64,000 bases of DNA, from NCBI RefSeq assembly GCF_001730225.1, contig NZ_MIJE01000034.1, forward strand, positions 62,001 through 126,000. Reading direction: 5' to 3'. Positions 35,882 through 45,836 of the stretch are shown piece after piece (the stretch's first letter is position 1; every line of letters begins with the position of its first letter). The notes beneath the pieces were generated by a model. The model had not been told where the DNA came from. It made no database searches and saw only the letters and a program-made list of their open reading frames with translations. Both the position numbers and the translations under genes were made by a program. The stretch is from Desulfuribacillus alkaliarsenatis. Lineage in GTDB: Bacteria; Bacillota; Bacilli; Desulfuribacillales; Desulfuribacillaceae.

Positions 35882-38800
35882 ATGATGAAGTTTTTATTAA
35901 GGCCTATGGTCGACATCATGGATAAATTGACATATTTTTATAAATTTTTGATCATAGGTTTAACTGTTGGTATAGGGATTATTTCAATAGTAGTATACTT
36001 GTTTCTTGACCTTAATCAACAGGTTGAAGATGCTAAACAGCGTCAATTGGGAGCAATTTATATTACAGAAACTAAGGAATTGTTAAATCACATACAACAG
36101 TTCCGCGGCATGAGCTATGCTACATATGGACAGGTAGAGCACCGCTTCCAGGATGATATTCTTTTACAGGAAGCGTTAGTCGAGGAGACCTTTGCAAAAC
36201 TGTGGCTAGCTATGGATAAAAGCAGGGATCAGCTTGGTCTTGATAATATGTTAACAGAACTTGAAGAGGACTGGTACCAATTAAATAATTCAATTGGCAA
36301 TATCAGTAGAGAAGAGTTTTTTGCCCAATCAAACGCTTTGGTTCATAGTGTTATAGAGTTTATCAAATACACAGCAGACAGATCGATGATGATTTTAGAT
36401 GACGATCGTTACCGGTATTATTTGTCAGCGATAACTACCAACGAATATCCACTATTATTAGAAGAGCTGGGACAACTAAGGGCACTTGGAACTAAAGTAG
36501 CGGAAGCTAATGAGATATCAATTATTGAACAGCAGCGGCTAATTGAACATATTAGGACAGCAGATGACTTATGGAGATTTATAAACATAAACTTTATTTT
36601 CTTAAATGAAGAGTGCGATAAATTTAGTAAAGATATTAATGCTCATATGGGCCAAGTAGGTATCGGGATTCAGAGTTTTCTGGAAGCAATTGAAAGAGAG
36701 TTTATTACAACAGTAGATATAGATGTTGATTCTCAAACATACTACAACCAGACTACTAGTATGATGCAGGATAATTACTTGTTGTATGAAAAAATAGTTA
36801 CAGAACTATACGATGACCTAGAGAGCAATGTTAAACGGCTTCAAGGGGATAAGTGGTTTATTAGTTTTCTAACGATGTTTGTAGGCTTTATAGGACTTTA
36901 TATGTATCTCGCTTCCTACGTTTCCGTTCATCAAGCTATTTCCACACTGAAAAAGGGATCGGCAAGCATGGGTAGGGGTGATTTGTCTACTCGAATTGAA
37001 TTGACAACACAGGATGAGCTATCTGAGATTGCTACTGCTATTAACCAAATGGCGGTAGACCTAGAGAAATTTATCGCCAATGAAGATAGAATAAAACAGG
37101 AATTAATCCAAGCAAAACAATCAGCAGAGGATGCTTCAAAGGCTAAAAGTGAGTTTCTTGCAAATATGAGTCATGAGATTCGCACTCCAATGAATGTAAT
37201 TATAGGTATGTCTGAATTGGTGCTTAACTCTGATTTGAAAAAAGAACAACGGGAATACATTAAAATGGTCAGAGATTCTGCGTTCTCACTGTTAGATATT
37301 ATCAATGATATACTAGATTATTCTAAGCTTGAGGCTGGAAAGCTTGAGTTAGATACAGTTGAATTTGATTTAATTGAGCTAGTAGAGAAAACACTACGCT
37401 TTCAATCGGTGCAAGCCCATGGTAAAGGGTTAGAGCTTATTAATAATATATATCAAGGCACACCAAGATATGTAATTGGGGACGCCTTGAGACTGCAGCG
37501 AGTTCTTTTAAACTTAATTAGTAATGCCGTTAAATTTACTGATAAAGGTGAAATAGAGGTCAGTATTAAGTGCGTTCAAACACGCTCGGATAATAAAGAA
37601 GAACTGCGTTTTGAGGTTCGCGATACTGGCATAGGTATTCCTGAAGATAAGATGGATAGGCTATTTAAGAGCTTTAGCCAAGTAGATGGGTCTCTTTCAA
37701 GGCAATACGAAGGAACTGGCCTGGGCTTAGCTATTTCTAAATATTTAGTAGAGAATATGGGCGGCACTATCGGGGTAGATAGTAAAGTGAGTGAGGGTAC
37801 TACCTTCTATTTCAACGTGCCGTTTGAGGTTGTGGATAAGGAAGTTGAAGAGGATGAAGAGGTAGTGCTATTAGAGGAAATCACGGGGCTTCGTGTGCTT
37901 GTTATTGATGATAATCGTCTCAATCGCAAAATATTAGAAGAAATGGTAGGAAGCTGGGGTATAGATGTAACTACAGCAGCAAGTGGCAAAGAAGGTCTGG
38001 ACTTATTAGTTGCAAGCATCGACGATGCGACAAGTGGTTTTGATATTATATTACTTGATTTGCAAATGCCGAATATGGACGGTTTTGAAGTAGCTAAGAA
38101 AATTAAAGACCATCCAAAACTTAATGGAATTAAAATTATCATGCTATCTTCAGCAAATATTTATCAAACAGCTCAGCAGTGTAAAGCATTAGGGTTGGAT
38201 AGCTATCTTGCGAAGCCAGTACGACAATCTGAGCTTTATGACATAATTATCAGTATGATATCGAAGGAACAAAAGCAGAAGGCCCTTGAAGTGGCTGAAG
38301 AATTAATTGTAACACATATACAAAATCCTAAAATACCAGATGTATTATTAAGCGATCAGGCGGACATCGTAAATCATATGGCAGCTACTGTTGAAGCTTT
38401 AGATGACCCTGTGAAAATTTTGCTAGTAGAAGACAAGAAGATGAACCAAACACTTGCAAAAAAGATTCTAGAACGTAAGGGCTGGTATGTAAAGATTGCT
38501 GAAAATGGCAAGATAGCAGTAGAAAGGTATGGGCGAGAGTCGTTTGATGTTATTCTGATGGACATTTCTATGCCGGAAATGGATGGTATTGAGGCAACAG
38601 CGTATATAAGGAAGATAGAATCTGAAAACAAAAGTCGTAGAACGCCAATAATTGCGATGACAGCTAATGCCATGTCAGGAGATAGAGAAAAATACATTGA
38701 AGCAGGTATGGATGAATATGTATCGAAGCCTATAGATAGAAATAAACTGTATGAAACGGTTGAGAAGTTCTTGCCTATGAAGGAATTGCCAATAGATTTA

Positions 38801-39136
38801 AATAGAATGGTTAAGCAAATGGGAGCAGACAAAGAACTTATGAAAGAAGTTATTAATATATTCCTCGAGGATTACCCACAAGACATAGAGTCTCTTAAGC
38901 AAGCAATAGAGCAGAATGACGCAGAATTATTAAGGTCAGTCGCCCATGGGCTTAAAGGTGAGTTGGGTAACCTAGGAGTTACAAAAGGATATGAGCTAGC
39001 ATATGAGCTTGAAAAACTTGGGAAATATAAGAGTCTAGACCAAGAGGAAGCAGTTAATTTATTGCAACAGATTGAATCTGAGATTCAGAAGATAAAGGAT
39101 TTTTTCACCAAATCTAATTGGGATAAAAAAATATAA
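35882..39136 (+). CDS. Hybrid histidine kinase with two receivers and Hpt domain
   Basis: A 1084-residue membrane kinase. A helix at about 20-43 and another at 325-345 flank a helical external sensor; HAMP (about 345-400) and a coiled linker follow. HisKA has the phospho-His near residue 431 ([11 protein letters not shown]), and the ATPase lies at 530-645 ([20 protein letters not shown]). Receiver 1 (about 672-790, [11 protein letters not shown]) and receiver 2 (about 840-965, [11 protein letters not shown]) precede an Hpt domain (about 985-1070, [13 protein letters not shown]). The phosphorelay is complete within one protein and probably ends on the two single receivers encoded just upstream. 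Confidence 0.93.
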   Translation: MMKFLLRPMVDIMDKLTYFYKFLIIGLTVGIGIISIVVYLFLDLNQQVEDAKQRQLGAIYITETKELLNHIQQFRGMSYATYGQVEHRFQDDILLQEALVEETFAKLWLAMDKSRDQLGLDNMLTELEEDWYQLNNSIGNISREEFFAQSNALVHSVIEFIKYTADRSMMILDDDRYRYYLSAITTNEYPLLLEELGQLRALGTKVAEANEISIIEQQRLIEHIRTADDLWRFININFIFLNEECDKFSKDINAHMGQVGIGIQSFLEAIEREFITTVDIDVDSQTYYNQTTSMMQDNYLLYEKIVTELYDDLESNVKRLQGDKWFISFLTMFVGFIGLYMYLASYVSVHQAISTLKKGSASMGRGDLSTRIELTTQDELSEIATAINQMAVDLEKFIANEDRIKQELIQAKQSAEDASKAKSEFLANMSHEIRTPMNVIIGMSELVLNSDLKKEQREYIKMVRDSAFSLLDIINDILDYSKLEAGKLELDTVEFDLIELVEKTLRFQSVQAHGKGLELINNIYQGTPRYVIGDALRLQRVLLNLISNAVKFTDKGEIEVSIKCVQTRSDNKEELRFEVRDTGIGIPEDKMDRLFKSFSQVDGSLSRQYEGTGLGLAISKYLVENMGGTIGVDSKVSEGTTFYFNVPFEVVDKEVEEDEEVVLLEEITGLRVLVIDDNRLNRKILEEMVGSWGIDVTTAASGKEGLDLLVASIDDATSGFDIILLDLQMPNMDGFEVAKKIKDHPKLNGIKIIMLSSANIYQTAQQCKALGLDSYLAKPVRQSELYDIIISMISKEQKQKALEVAEELIVTHIQNPKIPDVLLSDQADIVNHMAATVEALDDPVKILLVEDKKMNQTLAKKILERKGWYVKIAENGKIAVERYGRESFDVILMDISMPEMDGIEATAYIRKIESENKSRRTPIIAMTANAMSGDREKYIEAGMDEYVSKPIDRNKLYETVEKFLPMKELPIDLNRMVKQMGADKELMKEVINIFLEDYPQDIESLKQAIEQNDAELLRSVAHGLKGELGNLGVTKGYELAYELEKLGKYKSLDQEEAVNLLQQIESEIQKIKDFFTKSNWDKKI

Positions 39137-39292
39137 GTAAACTACTTTATCTTGTAAGCAAATGTAGACATTTTGTGACGCTGTGATAGAAATCATTGAC
39201 GCTTCAATTGAAAACAAGTAGCATAAATCTATAATATTAACCAAACATACTTGTGCGTACAATTAATGTTCAATGATAGAGAGTGTGAGAAT

Positions 39293-39580
39293 ATGGGTCT
39301 GGGATTGATGCTAGCTATAATGACATTTGTTAGTTTTATTGTGAACTTACCTATGGGTATGTGGCGTGTGAAGGTGCCTAAGTTTTCTTGGCAGTGGTTT
39401 GTAGCAATCCATTTAAGCGTACCGTTAATATTTTTCTTGCGTACGGAAGCCAATATAAGTTATTTATATATTCCTTTGTTTGTAACTGCTGCTATTATAG
39501 GGCAGCTTGTAGGTGGGAAAATACTATTACATTATTCAAAAGCTTATAAACTTAAAAAGACACAGCTCAAAGACGGATAA
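39293..39580 (+). CDS. Small hypothetical membrane protein
   Basis: A 95-residue protein with three hydrophobic helices (LGLMLAIMTFVSFIVNLPMG, FVAIHLSVPLIFFL, YIPLFVTAAIIGQLVGGKILL) and a Lys-rich cytoplasmic tail. I do not recognise the family. ATG 39293 follows GAGAGTGTGAG; the frame before it (from 39251) is unlikely to be translated. Confidence 0.65.
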   Translation: MGLGLMLAIMTFVSFIVNLPMGMWRVKVPKFSWQWFVAIHLSVPLIFFLRTEANISYLYIPLFVTAAIIGQLVGGKILLHYSKAYKLKKTQLKDG

Positions 39581-39648
39581 TTATAGGTGGAACCTCTAGG
39601 GGATTAGTGCATATAATGGAGCATAACCCTCCCATAACTCCCCGTGTA

Positions 39649-39678
39649 CGCGACAAATTTAATGTCGCGTTTTTTTTT
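39649..39678 (+). terminator. Terminator before clpB
   Basis: CGCGACA (39649-39655) pairs with TGTCGCG (39663-39669), loop AATTTAA, followed by nine T residues. Confidence 0.88.
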
Positions 39679-39686
39679 GCATAAAG

Positions 39687-39726
39687 TTTGACCTTGTTTG
39701 ACTTTTGACCAACTTTGACTTATAAT
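39687..39726 (+). promoter_or_regulatory. clpB promoter with two CtsR operators
   Basis: Four TTTGAC[C/T] heptamers lie in two pairs, each with a 3-base spacer (39687-39703 and 39704-39720). On the other strand these read RGTCAAA-N3-RGTCAAA, the CtsR heptad repeat. TTGACT (39698-39703), 17 bases, then TATAAT (39721-39726) forms a sigma-A promoter inside the operators, so CtsR would block polymerase directly. About 100 bases of leader lie before the clpB ATG. Confidence 0.88.
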
Positions 39727-39824
39727 GAGTAAAGGATACAAAAATGCTAATATTATAAATAATTAGTTTTCAATAGAGACGATTATTTATTATTACAAAA
39801 CAATTTATAAAGGAGGTTAGTACT

Positions 39825-42434
39825 ATGGATGCTAACAAATTTACAGAAAAAGCACTGGAAGGAATACAGGGAGCGCAAACCAAGGCCCTACGTTATAACC
39901 ATATGGAAGTAGATGTAGAGCATGTGGTGCTAGCGCTCTTAGAGCAGGAAAATGGGTTATTACCGCGTTTATTACAAAAGCTAGGTGTCTCGGTTACAAG
40001 CTTTCAACAAGCTATTGAGCAAGAAGTGAAAAGACGTCCAAGTGTAACGGGACCAGGACGCGAAGCTGGAAAGATATACATTTCCCAGCGCTTTAATCAA
40101 GCTATGCTTAAAGCAGAAGACGAGGCAAAAGCATTTAACGATGAATACATCTCAGTTGAACATATATTGCTTGCAATTATCGAAGAATCAAAAAGTCAGA
40201 AATCCAGTCAAGTCTATAAAAGCTTTGATATCACAAGAGACCGTGTATTAAAGGCGTTAACGGAAATTAGAGGTAATCAGCGAGTAACAAGTCAAACACC
40301 AGAAACTACCTATGATGCACTTGAGAAGTATGGTCAAGATCTAGTTAAGGCGGCAAAAAACAATAAAATGGATCCAGTAATCGGGCGTGACGCGGAAATC
40401 CGCCATGCGATTCGGATATTGTCACGTAAGACTAAAAATAATCCCGTACTGATTGGAGAGCCTGGTGTCGGTAAGACAGCAATTGTTGAAGGTCTGGCTC
40501 AAAGAATAGTACGTGGAGACGTTCCTGAGGGACTAAAGAATAAGCAAATATTTGCACTTGATATGGGAGCACTAATTGCAGGGGCTAAGTATCGTGGTGA
40601 GTTTGAAGAAAGGCTTAAGGCGGTCCTACAGGAAGTCAAGAAAAGTGAAGGGCAAATCTTATTATTCATCGACGAGCTACACACAATCGTAGGTGCAGGA
40701 AAAACTGACGGAGCAATGGACGCGGGTAATCTGTTAAAACCAATGCTAGCTAGAGGTGAGCTGCATTGTATTGGAGCTACAACATTAGACGAATATCGTA
40801 AATATATTGAAAAGGATGCTGCCCTTGAGCGCCGCTTCCAGCCAGTAATGGTAGAAGAGCCGACTGTTGAGGATACGATTTCAATCCTAAGGGGATTAAA
40901 AGAGCGTTTTGAGGTTTATCATGGGGTTAAGATTCTTGATAACGCCCTTGTAACGGCAGCTCTGTTATCCGATCGCTACATCACTGATCGTTTCTTGCCA
41001 GATAAGGCAATCGACTTGGTAGATGAAGCATGTGCAATGATTCGTACAGAGATTGATTCACTTCCATCTGAGCTTGATGAAGTAAAACGTAAGGTTATGC
41101 AGCTAGAAATAGAAGAAGCAGCTCTCAAGAAAGAGAAGGATGCAGGAAGTAAGGAGCGTCTTCAGAGCTTACAGAAGGAATTAGCTAACTACAAAGAACA
41201 GTTATCAACAATGCAAGCACAATGGGAAAACGAGAAAAAAGCGATTCAAACAGTGCGCGATTTGCGTAAGCAGCTAGAGGATGTTAATCACGAGATAGAG
41301 CATGCTGAGCGTCAATACGATCTTAACAAAGCGGCAGAATTGAAATATGGTAAGCTACCAGAAATAGAAAAGAAGCTGCAGGAAGAGGAAGCACGTCTGA
41401 AGGATCAACAAAGTGGTCAAGCCCTACTAAGGGAAGTAGTAGACGACGAAGAAATCAGCAAAATTATCTCCCGCTGGACGCGAATTCCACTATCGAAGCT
41501 AGTAGAAGGGGAGCGAGAAAAGCTGCTACGTTTAGATGAAGTGCTGCATGAACGTGTAGTTGGTCAAGATGATGCAGTACAATTAGTGGCAGATGCGATT
41601 ATCCGCGCCCGTGCAGGCATTAAAGATCCGCGTAGACCTATAGGTTCATTTATATTCTTAGGTCCGACAGGGGTAGGTAAGACAGAGCTGGCAAAGGCGT
41701 TGGCGGAATCCCTGTTTGACAGTGAAGAGAATATAATTCGTATCGATATGAGTGAATATATGGAGAAGCACTCGGTATCCAGGCTAATTGGTGCACCTCC
41801 TGGGTATGTAGGCTATGATGAGGGTGGGCAGTTGACGGAAGCCGTTCGAAGAAAGCCGTACTCAGTCATTCTCTTTGATGAGATTGAGAAGGCACATCAT
41901 GACGTCTTTAACGTTCTGCTACAAGTATTAGACGATGGACGTATTACTGACTCACAGGGACGTACGGTGGACTTTAAAAACACAGTAATTATCATGACTT
42001 CAAACATTGGTTCAGCACATCTGTTAGAAGGAATTGATGATGCAGGTGCAATTAAGGATATGGCACGCGACCAAGTAATGGGTGAACTGAGAGTTCACTT
42101 CAGACCAGAATTTTTAAACAGAATTGATGAGATTGTATTATTTACTCCGTTACAACGTGCGCAAATTGCAGAGATTGTTAAGCTACTTACAATCGACTTA
42201 CAAAAACGCCTACAGGATCGGCATGTAAGCTTAGAGCTTACTGACGCTGCAATTGATTTTATTGCCAAAGAAGGCTATGACCCAATCTTTGGTGCAAGAC
42301 CATTAAAACGATTCATCCAGAGACAGATAGAATCTAAGATAGCTCGCTTCCTAATCAGTGGAGAAGTTTTAGAAAATGCTAGGATTATTATCGACCACAA
42401 AGATGGCGAACTAGATATACGCTGGGAAAACTAA
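39825..42434 (+). CDS. clpB: ATP-dependent chaperone ClpB
   Basis: An 869-residue Hsp100 disaggregase: N-terminal Clp repeats (1-150), AAA1 with Walker [10 protein letters not shown] (about 208) and [11 protein letters not shown], a coiled M-domain (about 410-530, needed for DnaK-linked disaggregation and absent in ClpC), AAA2 with GPTGVGKTE (about 612) and a C-terminal domain ending in [31 protein letters not shown] precedes ATG 39825. It rescues aggregated proteins with DnaK. Heat regulation is by CtsR as judged from the operators. Confidence 0.96.
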   Translation: MDANKFTEKALEGIQGAQTKALRYNHMEVDVEHVVLALLEQENGLLPRLLQKLGVSVTSFQQAIEQEVKRRPSVTGPGREAGKIYISQRFNQAMLKAEDEAKAFNDEYISVEHILLAIIEESKSQKSSQVYKSFDITRDRVLKALTEIRGNQRVTSQTPETTYDALEKYGQDLVKAAKNNKMDPVIGRDAEIRHAIRILSRKTKNNPVLIGEPGVGKTAIVEGLAQRIVRGDVPEGLKNKQIFALDMGALIAGAKYRGEFEERLKAVLQEVKKSEGQILLFIDELHTIVGAGKTDGAMDAGNLLKPMLARGELHCIGATTLDEYRKYIEKDAALERRFQPVMVEEPTVEDTISILRGLKERFEVYHGVKILDNALVTAALLSDRYITDRFLPDKAIDLVDEACAMIRTEIDSLPSELDEVKRKVMQLEIEEAALKKEKDAGSKERLQSLQKELANYKEQLSTMQAQWENEKKAIQTVRDLRKQLEDVNHEIEHAERQYDLNKAAELKYGKLPEIEKKLQEEEARLKDQQSGQALLREVVDDEEISKIISRWTRIPLSKLVEGEREKLLRLDEVLHERVVGQDDAVQLVADAIIRARAGIKDPRRPIGSFIFLGPTGVGKTELAKALAESLFDSEENIIRIDMSEYMEKHSVSRLIGAPPGYVGYDEGGQLTEAVRRKPYSVILFDEIEKAHHDVFNVLLQVLDDGRITDSQGRTVDFKNTVIIMTSNIGSAHLLEGIDDAGAIKDMARDQVMGELRVHFRPEFLNRIDEIVLFTPLQRAQIAEIVKLLTIDLQKRLQDRHVSLELTDAAIDFIAKEGYDPIFGARPLKRFIQRQIESKIARFLISGEVLENARIIIDHKDGELDIRWEN

Positions 42435-42481
42435 AAAACAATGGACTTGAGGTTTTGTACCATCAAGTCCATTGTTTTTTT
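42434..42481. terminator. Bidirectional terminator between clpB and the thioredoxin-like gene
   Basis: A perfect 18-bp inverted repeat (42434-42451 with 42464-42481) begins and ends with A and T runs, so it can stop transcription from both sides of the convergent genes. Confidence 0.85.
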
Positions 42482-43013
42482 AATTTAATATTTCGTCAAG
42501 TTTTGTGCGGAAAGTATCTTCGTCTATTGGTCCAACGTACTCCCAAACACGCTCTCCTTCAGCGTTGTATGTGTATAAGGTTGGTACAAAGCGAATTTGA
42601 TAGTAGTTTACAAATTCTTGGTTTGCGCGATTGTTTGCATCGACTTTAATAAACGCTATATTTTGATATTGCTCGTCTTTGATTAGATTGTTATACACGA
42701 CATCCAGCCGTACACAAGCAGGTCAAGTGTCAGTGTAGAAATAAAGAAAAATAGGAATATTGTTCTCGGATGCTAAAAAGAATGCATCTACAGCATCACC
42801 GTAATCTTTATAAATTTTGATATTTACGTCAGAAGCAGAGCTTATCTCTGTATCAGATTTAGGCTCAATGATATTTTCATTTGCTCCTGAATCATTTGCT
42901 CCTGCTTGTTCTCTATTTCCTTGAGAATCCCCAAGGCCACCGCAAGCGCTTAGTGTAAACATAGATAATATGATTGCAAGTGCAAGGATAAGTCTAGTTT
43001 GTTTGTTAAACAT
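42480..43013 (-). CDS. Thioredoxin-like lipoprotein, probable selenoprotein (in-frame TGA at 42723-42725)
   Basis: A 177-residue lipoprotein if the in-frame TGA (42725 down to 42723) is read as selenocysteine. The N-terminus has a signal peptide and lipobox LSACGG, then an acidic linker. The fold is thioredoxin-like: IFLYFYTDT-U-PAC-VRLD, so the active site is UxxC where relatives have CxxC, followed by NIAFIKVDANNRANQEF, the cis-Pro loop RFVPTLYTY and GPIDEDTFRTKL. Upstream and downstream parts are in the same frame and together give one normal domain. A hairpin suited to a bacterial SECIS follows the TGA. It likely acts outside the membrane as a reductase. A conventional reading would split it into two short fragments. 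Confidence 0.85.
42692..42716 (-). promoter_or_regulatory. Candidate bacterial SECIS hairpin
   Basis: On the minus strand, 42716-42707 can pair with 42701-42692 (10 bp including four G-U pairs) around the loop UGGAU (42706-42702). The loop lies 17-21 bases after the TGA, the usual distance, and contains the two G residues typical of bacterial SECIS loops. Not folded by program. Confidence 0.55.
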
Positions 43014-43154
43014 GTGCTATTAACCCCCAAGTAATATAACTTAGAATAATTATATACTAAAAATAGTGACTAAAATAGAAAAACATTTGAACTATAAAAA
43101 TATTAAATAGCAGCTTGACAGCAAAATGATACTAGGGTAATATATAAATAATAA

Positions 43155-43169
43155 TGATAATCGTTATCA
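43155..43169. promoter_or_regulatory. Fur box before the DUF2325 gene
   Basis: TGATAATCGTTATCA matches the 7-1-7 Fur consensus with one mismatch and is a near-perfect palindrome, 29 bases before the ATG at 43198. Confidence 0.8.
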
Positions 43170-43197
43170 ATAAATAAACGTGAAAAGGATGATTTAT

Positions 43198-43467
43198 ATG
43201 TCAATTTTAGTGATAGGTGGAGATCGTTTAGGCAATATAGATAAAAACTTAAAAGGTATTGGGTTTAATCGTATCGAACATGTTGATGGTAGGAAAAAGA
43301 GACATTATAACGTAAACATTTCTCAAGGAACAGATGTCGTACTTGTGTTAACGGATTATGTAAATCATAATCTATGCAAAAGCATTAAAGAAAAAGCTAA
43401 GGGTCTAGGTGTGAAAACTGTTTTTTCAAGAAGAGCATGGTCTGATATTGCAACTGCAATTAATTAA
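43198..43467 (+). CDS. DUF2325 domain protein
   Basis: An 89-residue protein matching DUF2325 (ILVIGGDRLGNIDKNLKGIGF, EHVDGRKKRHYNV, DVVLVLTDYVNHNLCKSIKEKAK). The fold is Rossmann-like and the function is unknown; some members occur near iron or metal genes. A Fur box precedes it, so it is likely induced under iron limitation. ATG 43198 follows AAAAGGATG with correct spacing; the start at 43180 lies before the RBS. Confidence 0.85.
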   Translation: MSILVIGGDRLGNIDKNLKGIGFNRIEHVDGRKKRHYNVNISQGTDVVLVLTDYVNHNLCKSIKEKAKGLGVKTVFSRRAWSDIATAIN

Positions 43468-43532
43468 AAACATTTGTTGTCATTCCTTTTCTTGTAAGTT
43501 ATCATATTATGTAGGAAAAGAGGAGGGCGACG

Positions 43533-43898
43533 ATGAGTAGGTCAGTACTTGTAGTTGATGATACAACTTTTATAAGAAAAGTTATGAGAGATATACTAGA
43601 GTCGAACGGATATAATGTGGTTGGGGAAGCCATAAATGGAAAGCAAGCACTTGAGATGTATCAGCAACACGCTCCTGCATTAGTGATAATGGATATTGCA
43701 ATGCCAGAGATGGACGGATTTGAAGCAGTTGAACAAATTAAAAAAATTGATAACAATGCTAAGATTATTATGTGCTCAGTTATGGGTTACAAGGAAGCAG
43801 TGACCCGTTGTATTGAAGCAGGTGCAAGTGATTACATAGTGAAACCTATAAAAACAGAAAGAGTTCTGGCAGCAGTTGAAAAGGCTTTTTCAGTATAA
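43533..43898 (+). CDS. CheY-like single-domain response regulator
   Basis: A 121-residue stand-alone receiver with VVDDTTFIRKVMRDIL, the phospho-acceptor Asp in VIMDIAMPEMDGF, Ser in MCSVMG and Lys in YIVKPIKTERV. It closely resembles CheY of Bacillus-type chemotaxis. No chemotaxis kinase is adjacent; it may serve the hemerythrin chemoreceptor at 11.8 kb or a kinase elsewhere. RBS AGAGGAGGG precedes ATG 43533. Confidence 0.9.
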   Translation: MSRSVLVVDDTTFIRKVMRDILESNGYNVVGEAINGKQALEMYQQHAPALVIMDIAMPEMDGFEAVEQIKKIDNNAKIIMCSVMGYKEAVTRCIEAGASDYIVKPIKTERVLAAVEKAFSV

Positions 43899-43912
43899 TA
43901 GTTGTTAAATTA

Positions 43913-43939
43913 AAAGAGCAGACTTTGAACTGCTTTTTT
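43913..43939 (+). terminator. Terminator after the CheY-like gene
   Basis: A 9-bp stem (43913-43921 with 43930-43938, one G-T pair) is followed by a T run to 43939. Confidence 0.75.
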
Positions 43940-43963
43940 ATTATTGAAAATAAACTCAGTTTT

Positions 43964-44006
43964 TCACTATGCCTATATTGACACAACAAGTACCTTATAG
44001 TAATAT
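43964..44006 (+). promoter_or_regulatory. tupA promoter with Mo/W-island operator (site G)
   Basis: Core TATGCC-N6-GACACA (43968-43985). TTGACA (43978-43983) is the -35 and TAATAT (44001-44006) the -10, spacer 17. A second left half-site, CCATTATGTC (44030-44039), lies in the leader downstream. Confidence 0.65.
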
Positions 44007-44099
44007 TCTTTCTAGGTAGTCATATACGACCATTATGTCATTATAAGCATCGGTGTAAATTTTGGCATAATGAAATTAAAGACAAAGGGGAGTCAACAA

Positions 44100-44996
44100 A
44101 TGTTGAGAAATTGGAAGAAAAGCTTTTTTGTACTAGTACTTGTTTCATTATTCGCAATCACATTATTTGGTTGTGGACAAGGTGCTGACGAACCAGCACC
44201 ACAACCGTCACCAGATCCAGCACCACCTGTAGAGCAACCAGAGCAGCCGCAACAGCCACAATTTGAGAATACGAACTTAATACTTGCTACAACAACAAGT
44301 ACGAATGATACAGGTCTGCTTGATGAGTTATTACCTGCATTCAAAGATAAAACTGGTATTGACGTTAGTGTAATATCTGTAGGTACTGGGCAAGCGATGG
44401 AGATAGCTAGAAATGGGGACGCTGATGTAATTCTGGTACATGCCCGTCCAGCTGAAGATCAATTTGTAGAAGAAGGCTACGGTGTAAATCGTCGAGATGT
44501 AATGTACAATGACTTTGTTGTGTTAGGACCTGAAAGCGATCCTGCAGGAATCGCTGGCATGCCAATCGAAGAAGCGTTTGCAATATTAGCAGAGGGAAGC
44601 GCACCTTTTATCTCCCGTGGAGATAATTCAGGTACGCACCAAAAAGAAGTTGCTGTTTGGAATAGTCTTGGAATCGAGCCATCAGGTTCTTGGTATATGA
44701 GTATTGGTAAAGGTATGGGAGATACGATTAATACTGCTGACGAAATGCTAGGATATGCTTTAGCAGACCGTGGTACTTTTATCTCAATGGAGCGTAATAT
44801 TGATGTAGTGATAGTGCTTGAAGGAGACGAAATTCTATTAAATCCATACGGTGTTATTCCAGTCAATCCTGATTTACACTCACATGTGAATTTTGCAGGG
44901 GCAGAAGCATTCGCAGAATTTATCACTTCTGAAGAAGGTAAAGCTGTGATTAATGGTTTCAAATTAGAAGGTAAACAATTGTTTTTTGCTCAATAA
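44100..44996 (+). CDS. tupA: Tungstate ABC transporter substrate-binding lipoprotein TupA
   Basis: A 298-residue lipoprotein: signal peptide, lipobox LFGCGQ, a Pro/Gln/Glu linker (about residues 25-55) and a periplasmic-binding-protein fold. The TupA signature LATTTSTNDTG opens the domain, with VGTGQAMEIARNGDADVILVHA and FISRGDNSGTH, whose Arg is a known oxyanion contact in TupA. ATG 44100 is 8 bases after AAAGGGGAG; the frame upstream is discarded. It delivers tungstate to TupB-TupC. Confidence 0.93.
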   Translation: MLRNWKKSFFVLVLVSLFAITLFGCGQGADEPAPQPSPDPAPPVEQPEQPQQPQFENTNLILATTTSTNDTGLLDELLPAFKDKTGIDVSVISVGTGQAMEIARNGDADVILVHARPAEDQFVEEGYGVNRRDVMYNDFVVLGPESDPAGIAGMPIEEAFAILAEGSAPFISRGDNSGTHQKEVAVWNSLGIEPSGSWYMSIGKGMGDTINTADEMLGYALADRGTFISMERNIDVVIVLEGDEILLNPYGVIPVNPDLHSHVNFAGAEAFAEFITSEEGKAVINGFKLEGKQLFFAQ

Positions 44997-45072
44997 GAGA
45001 CAATTTGACAGGAATCTAGCAATCTATTAAATATAATAGTAGATATGCTATAATGAATTATTAAATAAGCTG

Positions 45073-45118
45073 AATCAAATTGGGTTTTACTTTTACTAAG
45101 GTAAAATCCAATTTGATT
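45073..45118 (+). other. 18-bp hairpin between tupA and tupB
   Basis: An 18-base arm (45073-45090) pairs with 45101-45118 with a single G-T pair, loop of ten bases. No T run follows. It lies directly before the tupB ribosome binding site, so it may stabilise the tupA message or reduce tupB/tupC translation. Confidence 0.7.
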
Positions 45119-45126
45119 ATAAAGGG

Positions 45127-45831
45127 ATGTTCAAAGCGATTATGGGTTACTTCTATGAAGCTATTGAAGTTGCAATAAAGATGATAATTAGTCTCGATCC
45201 CTATCTTATTCAAGTAGTAACAACATCTTTGAAAGTATCGTTGACCGCTATATTTTTTGCTTCTATAGTCGGGATTGGGATTGGTGCACTTATAGCAACA
45301 CATAATTTTATAGGAAAGAAATTATTTATTAAAATTATATATGTATTTATGGGTCTTCCGCCTGTGTTTGTCGGTTTGATAGTATACATGTTATTGTCAC
45401 GTAGAGGTCCGATTGCAGAATATATATACCTATTATGGACGCCATGGGCAATGATAATTGCACAGTTTATTCTAGCGGCACCTATTATTGCGGGGCTTAC
45501 AGCTTCTGCTATCGAAGAACGCTATCAAGAGGTTATGATGACAGCCAAAGGCTTAGGAGCTCAGAAAGCGCAAGCTCTATGGATGACGATACGTGAAGCG
45601 AAGGTAGGTATTATAGCTGCAATGGTAGCAGCATTTGGTAGAGTCATCGCCGAAGTGGGAGCGGTAACTATTGTTGGTGGAGATATAGCGGGTGTTACTC
45701 GAGTTCTTACAACAGCAATGGTAATTGAAACGAGGCAGGGTAATTTTGGAATCGCTATGGCCTTTGGTTTAGTTTTACTAGGTATATCGTTTATAGTTAA
45801 TAGTATCGTATATATTATCCAGAAGAGGTAG
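45127..45831 (+). CDS. tupB: Tungstate ABC transporter permease TupB
   Basis: A 234-residue permease with about five or six helices and the EAA-type cytoplasmic loop (MMTAKGLGAQKAQALWMTIREAKVG). It forms the membrane part of TupABC. The ATG at 45127 touches AAAGGG with almost no spacer; ATG 45142 would be too far from it, so the start is uncertain. The strong hairpin in front may be connected with reduced translation relative to tupA. Confidence 0.9.
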   Translation: MFKAIMGYFYEAIEVAIKMIISLDPYLIQVVTTSLKVSLTAIFFASIVGIGIGALIATHNFIGKKLFIKIIYVFMGLPPVFVGLIVYMLLSRRGPIAEYIYLLWTPWAMIIAQFILAAPIIAGLTASAIEERYQEVMMTAKGLGAQKAQALWMTIREAKVGIIAAMVAAFGRVIAEVGAVTIVGGDIAGVTRVLTTAMVIETRQGNFGIAMAFGLVLLGISFIVNSIVYIIQKR

Positions 45832-45836
45832 ATAAA

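Noticed and set aside
42480-43013. Reading the thioredoxin-like gene as a pseudogene or two separate genes
   Set aside because: Both parts are in one frame, the domain is complete, the TGA sits precisely at the redox Cys position and a suitable hairpin follows. A sequencing error (TGT/TGC) is the remaining alternative.
43155-43169. Fur box considered as another copy of the Mo/W motif
   Set aside because: It lacks the TATGYC/GACAYA cores and matches the Fur 7-1-7 consensus almost fully.
44093-44962. Opposite-strand open frames within tupA and many other genes
   Set aside because: They are mirror frames of well supported genes, lack RBSs and show no recognisable domains.
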